A stretch of DNA of 64,000 nt, from positions 136,501-200,500 of the forward strand of contig JALIZF010001576.1 of assembly GCA_029948255.1 (NCBI GenBank), in the 5' to 3' direction. Source of the DNA: Telmatactis stephensoni. Lineage: Eukaryota > Cnidaria > Anthozoa > Actiniaria > Isophelliidae. Of the stretch, positions 1 through 10,400 are shown one piece after another (positions within the stretch are counted from its first letter, which is position 1; the number at the start of each line of letters is the position of its first letter). The position numbers were made by a program, and so were the translations under genes. Below the pieces are notes generated by a model. It did no database searches. It was not told where the DNA came from and saw only the letters and a program-made list of their open reading frames with translations.

Positions 1-823
1 ATATATGTGCTAATATGCCCATGGGTAAATGTTTGAATGTTACTGTCAGGCCAAACAGTTTGGACATGCAAGTGTAGACATTATCAATGAATTATCATAC
101 AAATCTTACCACAGTTTATTCAGGCTTGAATTGTTTTCAAATTTATTTTAAAAATGAATGGTTTAAAGACTTTTTTAAAATAAGAATTAACACCAACTTA
201 AATAAAAACATAAAAGCTGCAAATTTTCTTTTTCAAGTCAATAAACTATGGTAAAATTTTATACCTTTGACAATTCATTCATAATGTCCAGACTTTTGGT
301 GATGGGTAACACAAAGTACTTACTCATGCACAGTGATGCCAAAATAGATTGATGAATTAATTAGAATGCCTTATAAATATCAAAGTTGATATGATAAGAC
401 TTGGAGTGAAGGAACTATACACCCAATCGAAATATGGCCGCAAATTTAAATAACTATTGTTTTATACTGACTAGCCTCTCATTCATGGAAAACCCTTTTG
501 TGTTTCTACATGAACACGAGGCTTAAGTCAGTCCAGAACAATAGTTTTTCAAATTTGCCCCAATATTTCGATTTAGTCAATGTTCATGGTGAAATGGACA
601 TAGTCATTTCAGATCCCTAGTTGTCCTAATGGGCATTTATGTTGCTTAGGCTTTGCAAAGGTACTTAACAATGTAAATTAAATATTTTTTGAAGCTTTGC
701 CAGAGTTTATCAATTTTACAGAGGTGCAGCTAATGAAGAGTCAATTAAAGTCTTTTGGCATTACATTTGATGATCATATTAAATTCATTTTGTCTCTAAA
801 TCAATTATTGTCAATAAAAATAA
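1..823. other. AT-rich non-coding stretch
   Basis: No open frame with recognisable content, no RNA gene and no clear repeat boundary is visible here. It could be intron or intergenic sequence of a gene entering from the left, because a possible terminal exon lies at 1231. Confidence 0.4.
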
Positions 824-1029
824 TGTAGAGTGCAAAGACAGTTTTCTGAAGACAGTGTGCAAAGTCTAGTAATTGCACATCCTTGGGAACCCAGAAGTAA
901 TATTCTGTCATTTATTTCTCAGTCCCAGAAAAATTTTCTGAGAGTGAGAAATGTGTGACAGAATATTACTCCTGGGTTCCCAAGGATGATAATTACACAC
1001 TGTCTTCACAAAACTGTTTGCACTCCACA
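824..1029. repeat. Palindromic MITE-like inverted repeat
   Basis: The left end (TGTAGAGTGCAA) and right end (TTGCACTCCACA) are inverted copies, and the match continues inward for most of the element through the paired blocks around CTTGGGAACCCAG and CTGGGTTCCCAAG. The whole 206 bp can fold back as one hairpin. No coding capacity is visible. The superfamily is not assignable because no target duplication is obvious. Confidence 0.7.
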
Positions 1030-1230
1030 ATTTGCACTGCACATTTCATTGTTAATTAACCTATATAGACTTCTAAAAGTACTTGTTTGTCACAAATAAT
1101 TCAGGGATTTATACTTATTCTATGTGCAATCAAACTATTTGAATTTATGCAATAGAATCCCACATCAGTTCTTATTTCCTTATGATAATGAAAAATAAGG
1201 TCATTTATGGCTATATTTTTTTAATTGTAG

Positions 1231-1266
1231 GCTGATGAGAGTTTTGACGAAGTTGTTACAAGTTAA
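1231..1266 (+). CDS. Possible terminal exon of an upstream gene
   Basis: A pyrimidine-rich acceptor ending TTAATTGTAG is followed by an open frame of 11 codons (ADESFDEVVTS) and a TAA stop. The acidic, low-complexity peptide gives no family. The call rests only on the acceptor and the short frame, so it may be chance. If real, the gene enters the window from the left. Confidence 0.2.
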   Translation, partial: ADESFDEVVTS

Positions 1267-1707
1267 GTACTACACCAAGACTTCTTTCCACAGGAAGCCT
1301 GAAGTATGTTGCTTATATACCCTAGGAGGTTCTGGAAATTTTTTGATAAAGTAGGTGAAAACAAAGAATTATAATATTGTTTCTTTTGTTTTTTATAATT
1401 AAGTGCTAGCTATCACTTTGTCAACATTTTTAACCTGCTTCATTGTGCAATTTTTAGAATGAAGTTAAAGTCAAAGTTGAATTTAAAAGAAGCATTTTAT
1501 TGTGATTCAAATTTGGTAAAAATTTGTGAAATAGACGATATGCTCTAACAGGTCACATGACCCTATCTTCCATCAATCAAGCAGCACCGTAAAAATGAAC
1601 TCCAGAAATCGAAAGAGCATCTCAATATTAGTAAAATAGCAATGTTTCAGCTCATAAGATGTGATACAGGACAATTAATGACAATGAATTTAAGATTGGG
1701 GATTTTC

Positions 1708-1791
1708 TACCCTGCGAGCAGAGTCCCCCTTTACCTTCTGATCGAGCGAACGAAGGAAGGGAGACTCTGCCGAAACCCTGTATTTTCTTTG
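1708..1791 (-). repeat. GCAGAGTC foldback module, copy 1
   Basis: A roughly 80 bp unit starts TACCCTGCGAGCAGAGTC and ends GACTCTGCCGAAACCCTGTA. Its core is a short hairpin between the two GACTCTGC copies. The same unit recurs inverted at 2390 and, shortened, at 13102, where it has an 8-bp target duplication. Confidence 0.65.
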
Positions 1792-2389
1792 ATTTGCCGA
1801 TAGCCCAAGATCTTGGGCTACTCAAACTGGTATTTCTACCAGACAAACCGGTTTTTATGCGCACGACTAAACTAAACAGATTAGAATTGTATATATCTGT
1901 CAACACCACAAAGATAGTAAAAATTGTACTACCAAAAATAAATTTGAAATGTTTCAATACGAAAACTGATATATACAGATGGAAGATCAGGAAAACTCTT
2001 CTTTGTATATTTTTAATTGATATCAGATACTTCGAATAAAACGAAGTGAAGTATACTTGTAAACTAGCTGTTGTTTAGTGACCCAAGGTTAATCCAATTA
2101 TTCTCCAAGTCAACGGAACGCTAGGTAGACCTCTGGCGCGAATGGCTCCTCGAAGTTTGAGAGCCAAGCTTTGATTCCTTAACGAATTGGAATGGGATGT
2201 AGCGCTGTTTGAAGCAGCCGTTTATGCTGAAGGAACATTGCGTGACGAGGCTATTAAAACACGGCTGCCAGTGAAACTACTCAGCTGCATGGTCTTTGCG
2301 AAATTTACCGGAAATGGAAGTTGTTTTTATGGAAGTAGGTGTGGAAATCAATCATTGTCTCTAAGCAACTGTCGCGCATGCTCAAATAA

Positions 2390-2472
2390 GAAAATACAGG
2401 GTTTCGGCAGAGTCTCTCTTCCTTCGTTCGCTCGATTAGAAGGTAAAGGGGGACTCTGCTCACAGGGTAGGG
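2390..2472 (+). repeat. GCAGAGTC foldback module, copy 2
   Basis: Inverted copy of the unit at 1708-1791 (TACAGGGTTTCGGCAGAGTC ... GACTCTGCTCACAGGGTA). The pair forms the inner part of the long inverted repeats of the surrounding element. Confidence 0.65.
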
Positions 2473-2914
2473 ATTTTCTTAAGACTCATTTTGAAAAATG
2501 CGCTGGATGGCAAGCTTGTGCCATCCAACGCGTTTTCCCGAAGGAATCTTAAGAAAATATCTCACCTTAAATTTGCTGTCATTTTTTCTCTCATTCATCT
2601 TATATAAACTGAAACTTTACATTTAAACTAATATAGAGGTGCTCTTTCTATTTTTGGAGTTCATTTTGACAGTGCTGCTTGATTTAGGGGGATAGGGTCA
2701 CGTGACCTGTTAGTGCATAATGTCTATTATATTTAAGTTTTAGATGTTCATGATCATATTGTTGATTTTTGCATTTATATTTTTATTTATTTTTATACAT
2801 TCTTGCATCATGTGCACAGACTATTGTAAGAAGGGAAAAATATATTTGTGCAATAAAATATGTTTTGCTTTGATACTGATTGAAGGAGTTATTGAAGTGA
2901 TATTTTGTACCAAT

Positions 2915-3237
2915 GGAAATTTGGTTAAATTTACCAATATCATTTTAACTAAAATTTAATTGGTTAAATTATTGGTTGCTAACCAATAGTTTTTGGTTAC
3001 CTGGGATGCATTCATTTTACCAAAAAAATTGGTCATATTTACCAAAACATTTAGTTATAAAAACCAATTGAATTGGTAGATGTGACCAATTGCTAATGGT
3101 AGAAATAACCCCCAAAATAATGGTTGAAACAACCCAAAGACTTTTTGGTAAATTCTACCAAATATATTTTGGTTACCTGGGATGCATTTAAACAACCAAT
3201 TATTTTTGGTTGTTTTAACCAAACTGTTTTTACAGTG
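2915..3237. repeat. TTGGT/ACCAA-saturated element end
   Basis: The stretch is packed with TTGGT and ACCAA in both orientations, includes two copies of TTTTGGTTACCTGGGATGCAT-like text (around 2990 and 3166), and ends in CTGTTTTTACAGTG, a terminus of the CACTGTAAAAACAG type. It abuts and truncates the BEL gag fragment to its right. The left boundary is uncertain. Confidence 0.5.
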
Positions 3238-4690
3238 TAGGTAGATTCAACAACATCTGCAAAGGTCTGTAAACCTTCGCGGTCGTTATAATTAATGGGA
3301 GGTCCCTTTGTAAGTCTGTCGATGCATGCACGGACTACTTGACATGGTCGTCCATAACGTTCTTGAAGGATTTTCAAAGCCTTTTGAAGACCACCAGGGA
3401 TTCGATTGTTTCGTAACATGGGCAACACTACTTTCAACGGCAGACCTTCTAGGAACTGTAAAAGGGTTGTCATTTTTACTGAGTCATCTAATGGCTTGGA
3501 TTCCATCAGCTGACGAAACCTTTGTCGGAAGCTTGGGGACTCTTCTGCCGGATTTCTGGTAAACTTTCTTACTTTTTCTGACGGGATCTCGTGAGATACA
3601 CTAATGCGCTCCATAGTTTTGACCATAGATTGCAAGATATCATCATCTGTGACTTTCTTGGAAGACTTAGTAGTAGGTTGACGCTGATCATCTACATACG
3701 GATCGGTTACTTGCGTTTAAACTTTGGGAAGACCAGTGATTCTTGAACTTTGAATTGGCTTGGTACGACGTGATCCTGTGGGCAAAAATGATGATGCTGG
3801 TACATGGTCTAAACGTGGTTTTGTTGCAGATGTTCGTGGTTTAATCGAGCTAACAGCTGACAACTCTGAAATCTGATCAAATTGAGGATATGAATTTACT
3901 TCGGCCTGCATTGAATGATGGTGTACTGCTGTCGTAAGGGAGGGGTGGAGAACGTGGGAACTCATCGTCCAGCTCGTTCATTTCTACATCCTGGAATTCT
4001 CTCTTAGTCAAATCATATTCAATATTTGCTAGTACTGTACGATTCTTTGCGTCATCAACCTCTTTCTCAGCTTCAAGCCTTGCTATCGCTAAGCGTTGTT
4101 GGAATTCCATTTCCAGTCTCTTGGTTTCACTTTCCAGTGATTTTTCTCTTTGTTGTTGTGCGTGCTCTTCCAATACTTTTGATTTGGCATATTCCAGCTC
4201 TGCTCTTCGATCGAAGTCTCTCGCTCAGGTTAGAGATCTTACTTGAACTTGATTTGGAGGAACGTCTAGATCCTATTGACGGTGGAGCAGAGAAATAATT
4301 TTCTCGCGTAAGCGGAAGATCGTTTGTTATTCCAGTAGGCCATGAATTTCTTCTACATTGTGTCAATGGAACTTGCTCGGGCACTGCGGAGGCTGATGGC
4401 TCGTTATAATAGGCAGTAGATTCTTCCAAGTACCATGTTAATCTTCGACATATACAAACTCTTTTTGGCTTCTTGCTTAAGTAGTTGCTCAAACATTTTC
4501 GATCGTTCATCAGGAAATTCATCACCAAGAAATTCAACGCATTTGTTTGAAGCCTCCTTAAAACGTAACCATGCTGTGTTTAATTGGTACTCTGTTTCTT
4601 TTACTTGGATGATCTTGCCAAAGTCGGTTATGAGCGAGTCAATCTGATTACATTAACGAGTCAAATAACCCATATGCCCTTGACGCGATT
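3238..4690 (-). pseudogene. BEL/Pao gag fragment, decayed and truncated
   Basis: Read on the minus strand from about 4690 down, three frames form one gag-like protein. An N-terminal segment contains WLRFKEASNKCVEFLGDEFP. It is followed by a coiled coil rich in E/K/R/Q (EEHAQQQREKSLESETKRLE), then the BEL-type gag core of the DUF1759 kind (SFRQRFRQLMES, LEGLPLKVVLPML, ALKILQERYGRP). Frame changes occur near 4440 and 4200 and between the coiled coil and the core. The frame is cut at about 3238, where the TTGGT-rich element begins; no protease or polymerase follows and no LTR is seen. Known family role: structural protein of a retrotransposon particle. Here it is a dead remnant. Confidence 0.65.
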
Positions 4691-5034
4691 TGTCAAGTGA
4701 GAAAGAATTTTATGGCGCAAACTGTGTCCTGGTACGGGTTTCAGGTTCCAAAGCTTTAGTGTTATCAATCTAGCTGGCAATATTAGAACGGTATACCTGA
4801 ATTTACGATGTAAAGGTTCCAAACCTGATTGCTGTTTAGCATGATAAATCTAGCTAAGTACTCATACTACTCCGAAAATTAGATTGTCGTCCTCTTATGG
4901 TGTTTGTCATTGAAATACCGTAAAAGTGTCTAAATATGTTATGTTTTGTGTCTCACGCGTTCTTGTTTTGTATTTTGTTGAGTATTGATAAAGAACTACA
5001 GAACTGCTTATACAGTTTGGGATTTATGGTCATT

Positions 5035-5331
5035 CATATAGTCAATTGAAGAAACATTGTCGGGTCTTAAAATATAGAACATAGAAGCTGAGACCGAAAG
5101 GGTGATTGGGATGTCAATAATAATATTCTGATTTATTCATTTACGCTTTGCCCTCGATGCAAAATGATTTTTTTTTTCAGGACCTGGGTTGGCGGGCCGT
5201 TTGGCTTCAATTTTTGTCGGTTGCAGCTTAAATGAATAAATCAGAATATAATTATTGCCATCACATGCACCATTTCGGTCTCAGCTTCTATGTTTTAGAC
5301 CCGACAACGTTTCTTCAACTGACTATATATG
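5035..5331. repeat. Foldback element with roughly 100-bp arms
   Basis: CATATAGTCAATTGAAGAAAC at the left is matched inverted by the sequence ending at 5331. Pairing runs through GTCGGGTCT, GAAGCTGAGACCGAAA and TCTGATTTATTCATTTA to a small loop near 5170-5200. No coding capacity. A MITE is likely. Confidence 0.7.
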
Positions 5332-5857
5332 ATATGCTTAGATGAAATCAAAATTGCAGAAGCCGTAGGCAGTTTAAGTTTCCTAGATACAAATAGCACT
5401 TGATAGGATGTAATTATTCTCAAGATGGAAACAAAAGAAAAAACACAATCTTTATACTCCACTATAGTTATTTTTTTATGCCCGTGCAGTCGCGTTGTCC
5501 TCCAACTGACATGCGCTATGCGTCTTTCTGCCAATTCACCTTGTTGGTGAAACTACACTAAGTGGTACCAAAAATCCTATCATGTTTTCCGATTTACCGG
5601 CTTCAAGGCCATTTTGGTACCAATAGTATACCAAACGATAGTAACAGCTTCTATTTGTCACAACTGTTAATATATTTTCAATTTTTGAAGCCGAAAATCT
5701 ATAAAACGAGCAGAGCATGCAAGTTAGAGATTCTTCTTTTAAATCCGATTTAGAGTAGTCGTACCCTAAAATTTCTGATATGGGAAGTGTAAATCATAGG
5801 TATTACGTATTATTGCTCACATATGTCAATTAGCATCTGGTATACTATTAGTGTCAA
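5332..5857. other. Non-coding stretch
   Basis: No recognisable gene or clear repeat. Short open frames around 5300-5750 have no recognisable content. Confidence 0.35.
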
Positions 5858-7133
5858 TTAAGGTGTTTGAAAGTAGTTGTTGACGCGCTACACCTCTCAT
5901 TCTAAATTCGCGATTTAATGGACTTCTTCTCGTCAGATCAAAATATCCTTTGAACCAATTATCAAGCAAAGATTGAATTTTTGAGTGATAGTAATTTTAA
6001 GTCAATCCGTGTTTTTACAGCAAAGATAATCAATGATCGTTTAAATCAGTCTTTCTAAAATATCTCCCGTTTACGATGAGCTTTTGAAAAACAAAAACAT
6101 AGGCCTAAAACTTCACATTCATGCACACATACTTATAGTAAAATCAGAGAGTTTAAACAGAGCGATTTCGAGTACTAGACGCAAACATTTTTTATACGTA
6201 TTTTGCGTCGCAAAAACTAAGGTATAGCTTGTCATGCATATAGTGCCTTTACACTAATTGTCTCGCCTTTGACTTCACCAATTTCGAGTTTTGTGTGATC
6301 CTTTCAGTATAGTTCCTAGTTCAAATAAAACCGCGGTATGCAAATGCATCGTAACACGGGTGCGAAGGAATGTAGCGCGACATAATTAGCAAGCATCACG
6401 CCATCGTCATGCATTTGTACACACGGGTTTGATTCTACTCCGGCGCGTTTGAAGCACTGTATTCAAGTGAAATTTAAAAATGTTGCTTTACATCAAATTT
6501 AATAAATTTCTTCTGCGTGTTTTATGATACTTTGAGTAAGTGGATCCGTGATTTTGGGCTCTAAACTGAGTGATGACTTGAAGAGATATCTCTTACGCCG
6601 CTTGAAAGTTAAAATTGTCGCAGCTAGTGAATCCCACATACTATCAGAAGAAAAATCATAACTCCGCCAAATGAACACTTAAACCAGTGCAATTTACCAG
6701 AGAGAAAGAACAACAATATAGCAACGTGTTTTCAGTATTTTGGCGCATATGTTTGCATGACAAGCTATACCTTAGTTTTTGCGACGCAAAATACGCATAA
6801 AAAATGTTTGAGTCTAGTACTCAAAATCGCTCTGTTTAAACTCTCTGATTTTACTATAAGTATGTGTGCATGAATGTGAAGTTTTAGGCCTATGTTTTTG
6901 TTTTTCAAAAGCTCATCGTAAACGGGAAATATTTTAGAAAGACTGATTTAAACGATCATTGATTATCTTTGCTGTAAAAACACGGATTGACTAAAATTAC
7001 TATCATTCAAAAATTCAATCTTTGCTTGATAACTGGTCTAAAGGATATTTTGATCCGACGAGAAGAAGTTCATGAAATCGCGAATTTAAAATGAGTGGTG
7101 TAGCGCGTCAACAACTACTTTCAAACACCTTAA
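5858..7133. mobile_element. TTAA-flanked long-TIR element (piggyBac/Kolobok-like MITE)
   Basis: The ends are TTAA-GGTGTTTGAAAG and CTTTCAAACACC-TTAA, with TTAA at 5858-5861 and 7130-7133. Inverted arms of about 380 bp (5862-6245 and 6745-7129) are highly similar, with a roughly 500 bp unique centre. A TTAA target duplication is characteristic of piggyBac and Kolobok transposases. No transposase is encoded, so the copy is non-autonomous. It lies just upstream of the first recognisable CD225 exon. Confidence 0.8.
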
Positions 7134-7279
7134 AGCCTGTGAATCGGAAAACTCTAAGGACTGTAATACATAACTGTAACACATATAGATGTCACTTGGA
7201 AAACAGTGAAATAATGCACACAATATATATACATGCCTTTTTCTCTATTATTTTCTTTTCTTTTTTGCATTTTACTCAG

Positions 7280-7461
7280 CACCACTAGCACTGCGAATTG
7301 GACATCAGCAGCCAGGTTACCCAGTAGTACAGCAGCCAGGTTACCCAGTAGTACAACAGCCAGGTTACCCAGTTGTACAGCAGCCAGGTTACCCAGTAGT
7401 ACAACAGCCAGGTTACCCAGTTGTACAGCAGCCAGGTTACCCTGTTCACCAAGTTATTCAG
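7280..7461 (+). CDS. CD225 gene, exon with QQPGYPVV repeats
   Basis: The acceptor is TTTTACTCAG (AG at 7278-7279) and the donor is GT at 7462. Read in phase 1 it gives PLALRIGH, then six near-identical QQPGYPVV-type units, then HQVIQ. The units are a 24-bp tandem repeat (CAGCAGCCAGGTTACCCAGT...), so copy number may be polymorphic. Pro/Tyr/Gln-rich tracts like this are common ahead of CD225 domains. Confidence 0.75.
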
Positions 7462-10400
7462 GTAGAGGCTGGATTATTATTCGTATAATAATATGCATGA
7501 AAAAATTCTCAACAATGATTGGCTGAAAGCAGTGCAGTTTAAATATAATATTTCTTATTCTGCTATTGTAAACAATCATTAACAAGCATTACATTTACGG
7601 AGTGATATAATTTACTCATTAAAGAACAAAAAGCTCTGAAAACATGGCAAAAAACTTTGAGGATCTAGTTGTTAGTTAAATAGAATTTTGGATGACTTGC
7701 GCGCTACTGACGCCATCACATCTCAACAAGCGCGCGCTCAAGGTTTTCTCGAGATTTTATCCATTTTCCTAAAATTTAAAATACACCGTACATTTTCTCG
7801 AATTTTTTTCATGTATATTATTTTTTTAAAAAGGTAATCAATATGGAATTATTCGCACTCGTGTTTTTTTCAAAGAGCTCTAATGATACTCTTCGAAAAA
7901 TAAACTCAGCTCGTGAAACCGTATGAATACCTACACTTATAAATATACGGAATTTTTCACTCATTAAGGTGGCTCGACATAGTTTTTTATTGACCATGCC
8001 TCCGTTTTTCATTCCACAAATTGAGCAACTTTCTCTTGACCAACCAAAACGGTTTTTAAACTAGTTATTAGACTTTATTAAGGACGTTCGCGGAAAATGT
8101 TCACGCGCACCGATTTACTGCGCATGCTAGCGCGTGCTACCCAAGTGAATCCAAAATGGCGACCGTAATTGTTTTTCGATAATTATATTTTTCTTTTATT
8201 GAAGTAGAAATTGTCCAAGTTTGTAAGAAAAATTAAAATCATGGAAATACAACGGCGATAAAAAGCTAATCAAGGGTCTTATAGATATGAACATTTTGTG
8301 ACGTCAAATCCATTGTCACGACAGTACAGACAGTTGAAAACCTAGGCCTCTTGCGATTTGTTAATGAGATCCTCTTAATATTTTAGGATGGATCAGTCAT
8401 CAAACCTGACATCGTTTTCTGTTGTGCGCTGTTTGTAACCCTGTGCTGCTGTCCACTCATTGGTATTTGTGCTATAAAAGAAGCACACGATGTAAGTATT
8501 TTGTATTTACATAAATAGACAAATAATTTGTCAAGCTGTAATACAGCATTTGTGTCAGGAAAGCATTGTTGAGTTGCCCACATTACCTGTTACAGCCCAC
8601 ATAGAACCGTGACAAATTAGCTATGATGTAATCACGCGCGCATGCGCCTTATATCATATATGCTCTTGTCTTGAGGCTGGTCGAAGTTTATGTACGCGCT
8701 GTTGAGTTTAACGTGTTTAACGTGCAATAAATGATTCAAAATGTGAGACAAAACATTGGTAGCAGAGCGAGGTTGAGAATTGTCTCACTGGAGATGAGAG
8801 AATGGCGACTAAGAGTTTGGAAGATTCATCGACAAGCGGCGACTTCGAATTCGTAAACAAGCTGTCGAGGGCGGACTTAGACTCGACAACGAATTAACTA
8901 AACGGGACTTAAGCACGTCTGAAAACGCGAAAAAACGAAGGAAAAGACTTATAGCTGCCTTGAGAGCAGAGTATGAAAAAGAAACAAGATGAGAAATCAA
9001 GTTTCAAATCTGATAATTTGTCAAGAAATAGCCCTTTTAGGGGTGAAAAAGTTGTGTATATATAGGATATGCAATTCAATAGGGCATTTGGTTGTGTGCA
9101 AAAAAATAGTGTGTATATATAGTGTATATAGGGTATGCAATTAAGGGACTAAAAAAAATAGGTAAAAATTAAGGTGGAATGAAAAATAGAAAGAAAAATG
9201 AACAAGTAAATATATAAATAAACTAAATGAATAGGTAAAAAAGGGTGATAAAACAAAAAGAAAAAGAGGAAAATGTTTTGAAAAGAGGAGAAAAAAATAG
9301 ATAAGTGGATAGCTAAAATAGTGAAATGGGAGAAAGAATAAATAAAACATAAAAAATAATGAAAAGAAGAAATAAAAAAGAAATAAAAATTAAAAATGAA
9401 TAAAAATTAAAAATAAAAGAGGGCAAAACCGTGTAAAGAAAAAATAGTTGTAGGGGAGGGGGGGGATGTGTGGATAAGGAATGTAGTGTGGTGAGGATAG
9501 GAATGTAAGGAATGTAGGTAAAATGTGCGTAAAGTGAATGATGTAGCGAGACACACGAAACAAAACATAGACATAAAATAATAGAGTGTATAGATAAATG
9601 GTATAAGGTAAACAATCGGTGTGGGTAGCGAAAAATAACATGAATAACATACAGGTAAATCTAAGTAAAATCTAAGTGAGCTCAAATAGATAGGACTGTG
9701 GTCACGTCTCGTACAAAAGGGGAACCGACGGAAAGGTCGCCGAAACTGCTTGTGTACTATTCATCAGGAGCAAGATACAAAGCAGCGGATGTAAACCCAC
9801 GCGTTTCGTAACTTAAAAGCGCTTCAAGTCTTGCCCTACACGTGCCGACTACCCACCTACCCACACCAAGTGTACCCCTACCCATAATCACTCAGGCCCA
9901 TGACCATACTACCCTCACAGGCCCATACACAGGCCTATGACCTAATAACAAACATCCCCCCCCCAACACACACACACACACACTTCTTCTAAAGATCCCC
10001 CTAACCCCATACCTGTCCACCCCTCCCCTCTTGACCTGTCACCCACCCCAAGTACACCCGCCCCTATCCTTGCCGACTACCCACCTACCCACACCAAGTG
10101 TACCCCTACCCATAATCACTCAGGCCCATGACCATACTACCCTCACAGGCCCATACACAGGCCCACGACCTAATAACAGACACCCGTTCCCTCCCCTAAT
10201 ATTACACGCCACACACAGGCAACCCAACTCACGTTGTCCCGTATCAGCCTACACCATCCCGCAGTCACTTGCGTTACGCCCGCTCTCACATTACATTGAC
10301 CTCACTCTCAGCTATCCGTCCATCTGCAAGCCACTCTTTATACTCTCTCGACAATTTATCACGGTTCAACTCAAGATTGGTGTACCATGTGAGCCATTTC

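Larger units (their letters stand above)
1531..2727. mobile_element. 1.2 kb element with long inverted repeats
   Basis: The outer ends (ATAGACGATATGCTCTAACA and, inverted, the sequence ending at 2727) match and the similarity runs inward about 260-330 bp on each side. It includes the GGTCACRTGACC palindrome and a shared internal module (GCAGAGTC...GACTCTGC). The centre holds no recognisable protein; the short open frames at 1794 and 2187 are not coding-like. A further nested hairpin lies at 2471-2560. This looks like a non-autonomous DNA element, superfamily unknown. Confidence 0.6.

Noticed and set aside
7233..7526. Frame reading the QQPGYP tract as repeated ARLPSST units
   Set aside because: The other frame gives the Pro/Tyr-rich peptide, has proper splice sites and joins in phase to the CD225 exon.
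9141..9685. Hydrophobic minus-strand frames with PFF/LYF text
   Set aside because: They arise from a purine-rich arm of an inverted-repeat element; the mirror arm gives the same frames at 10659-11243.
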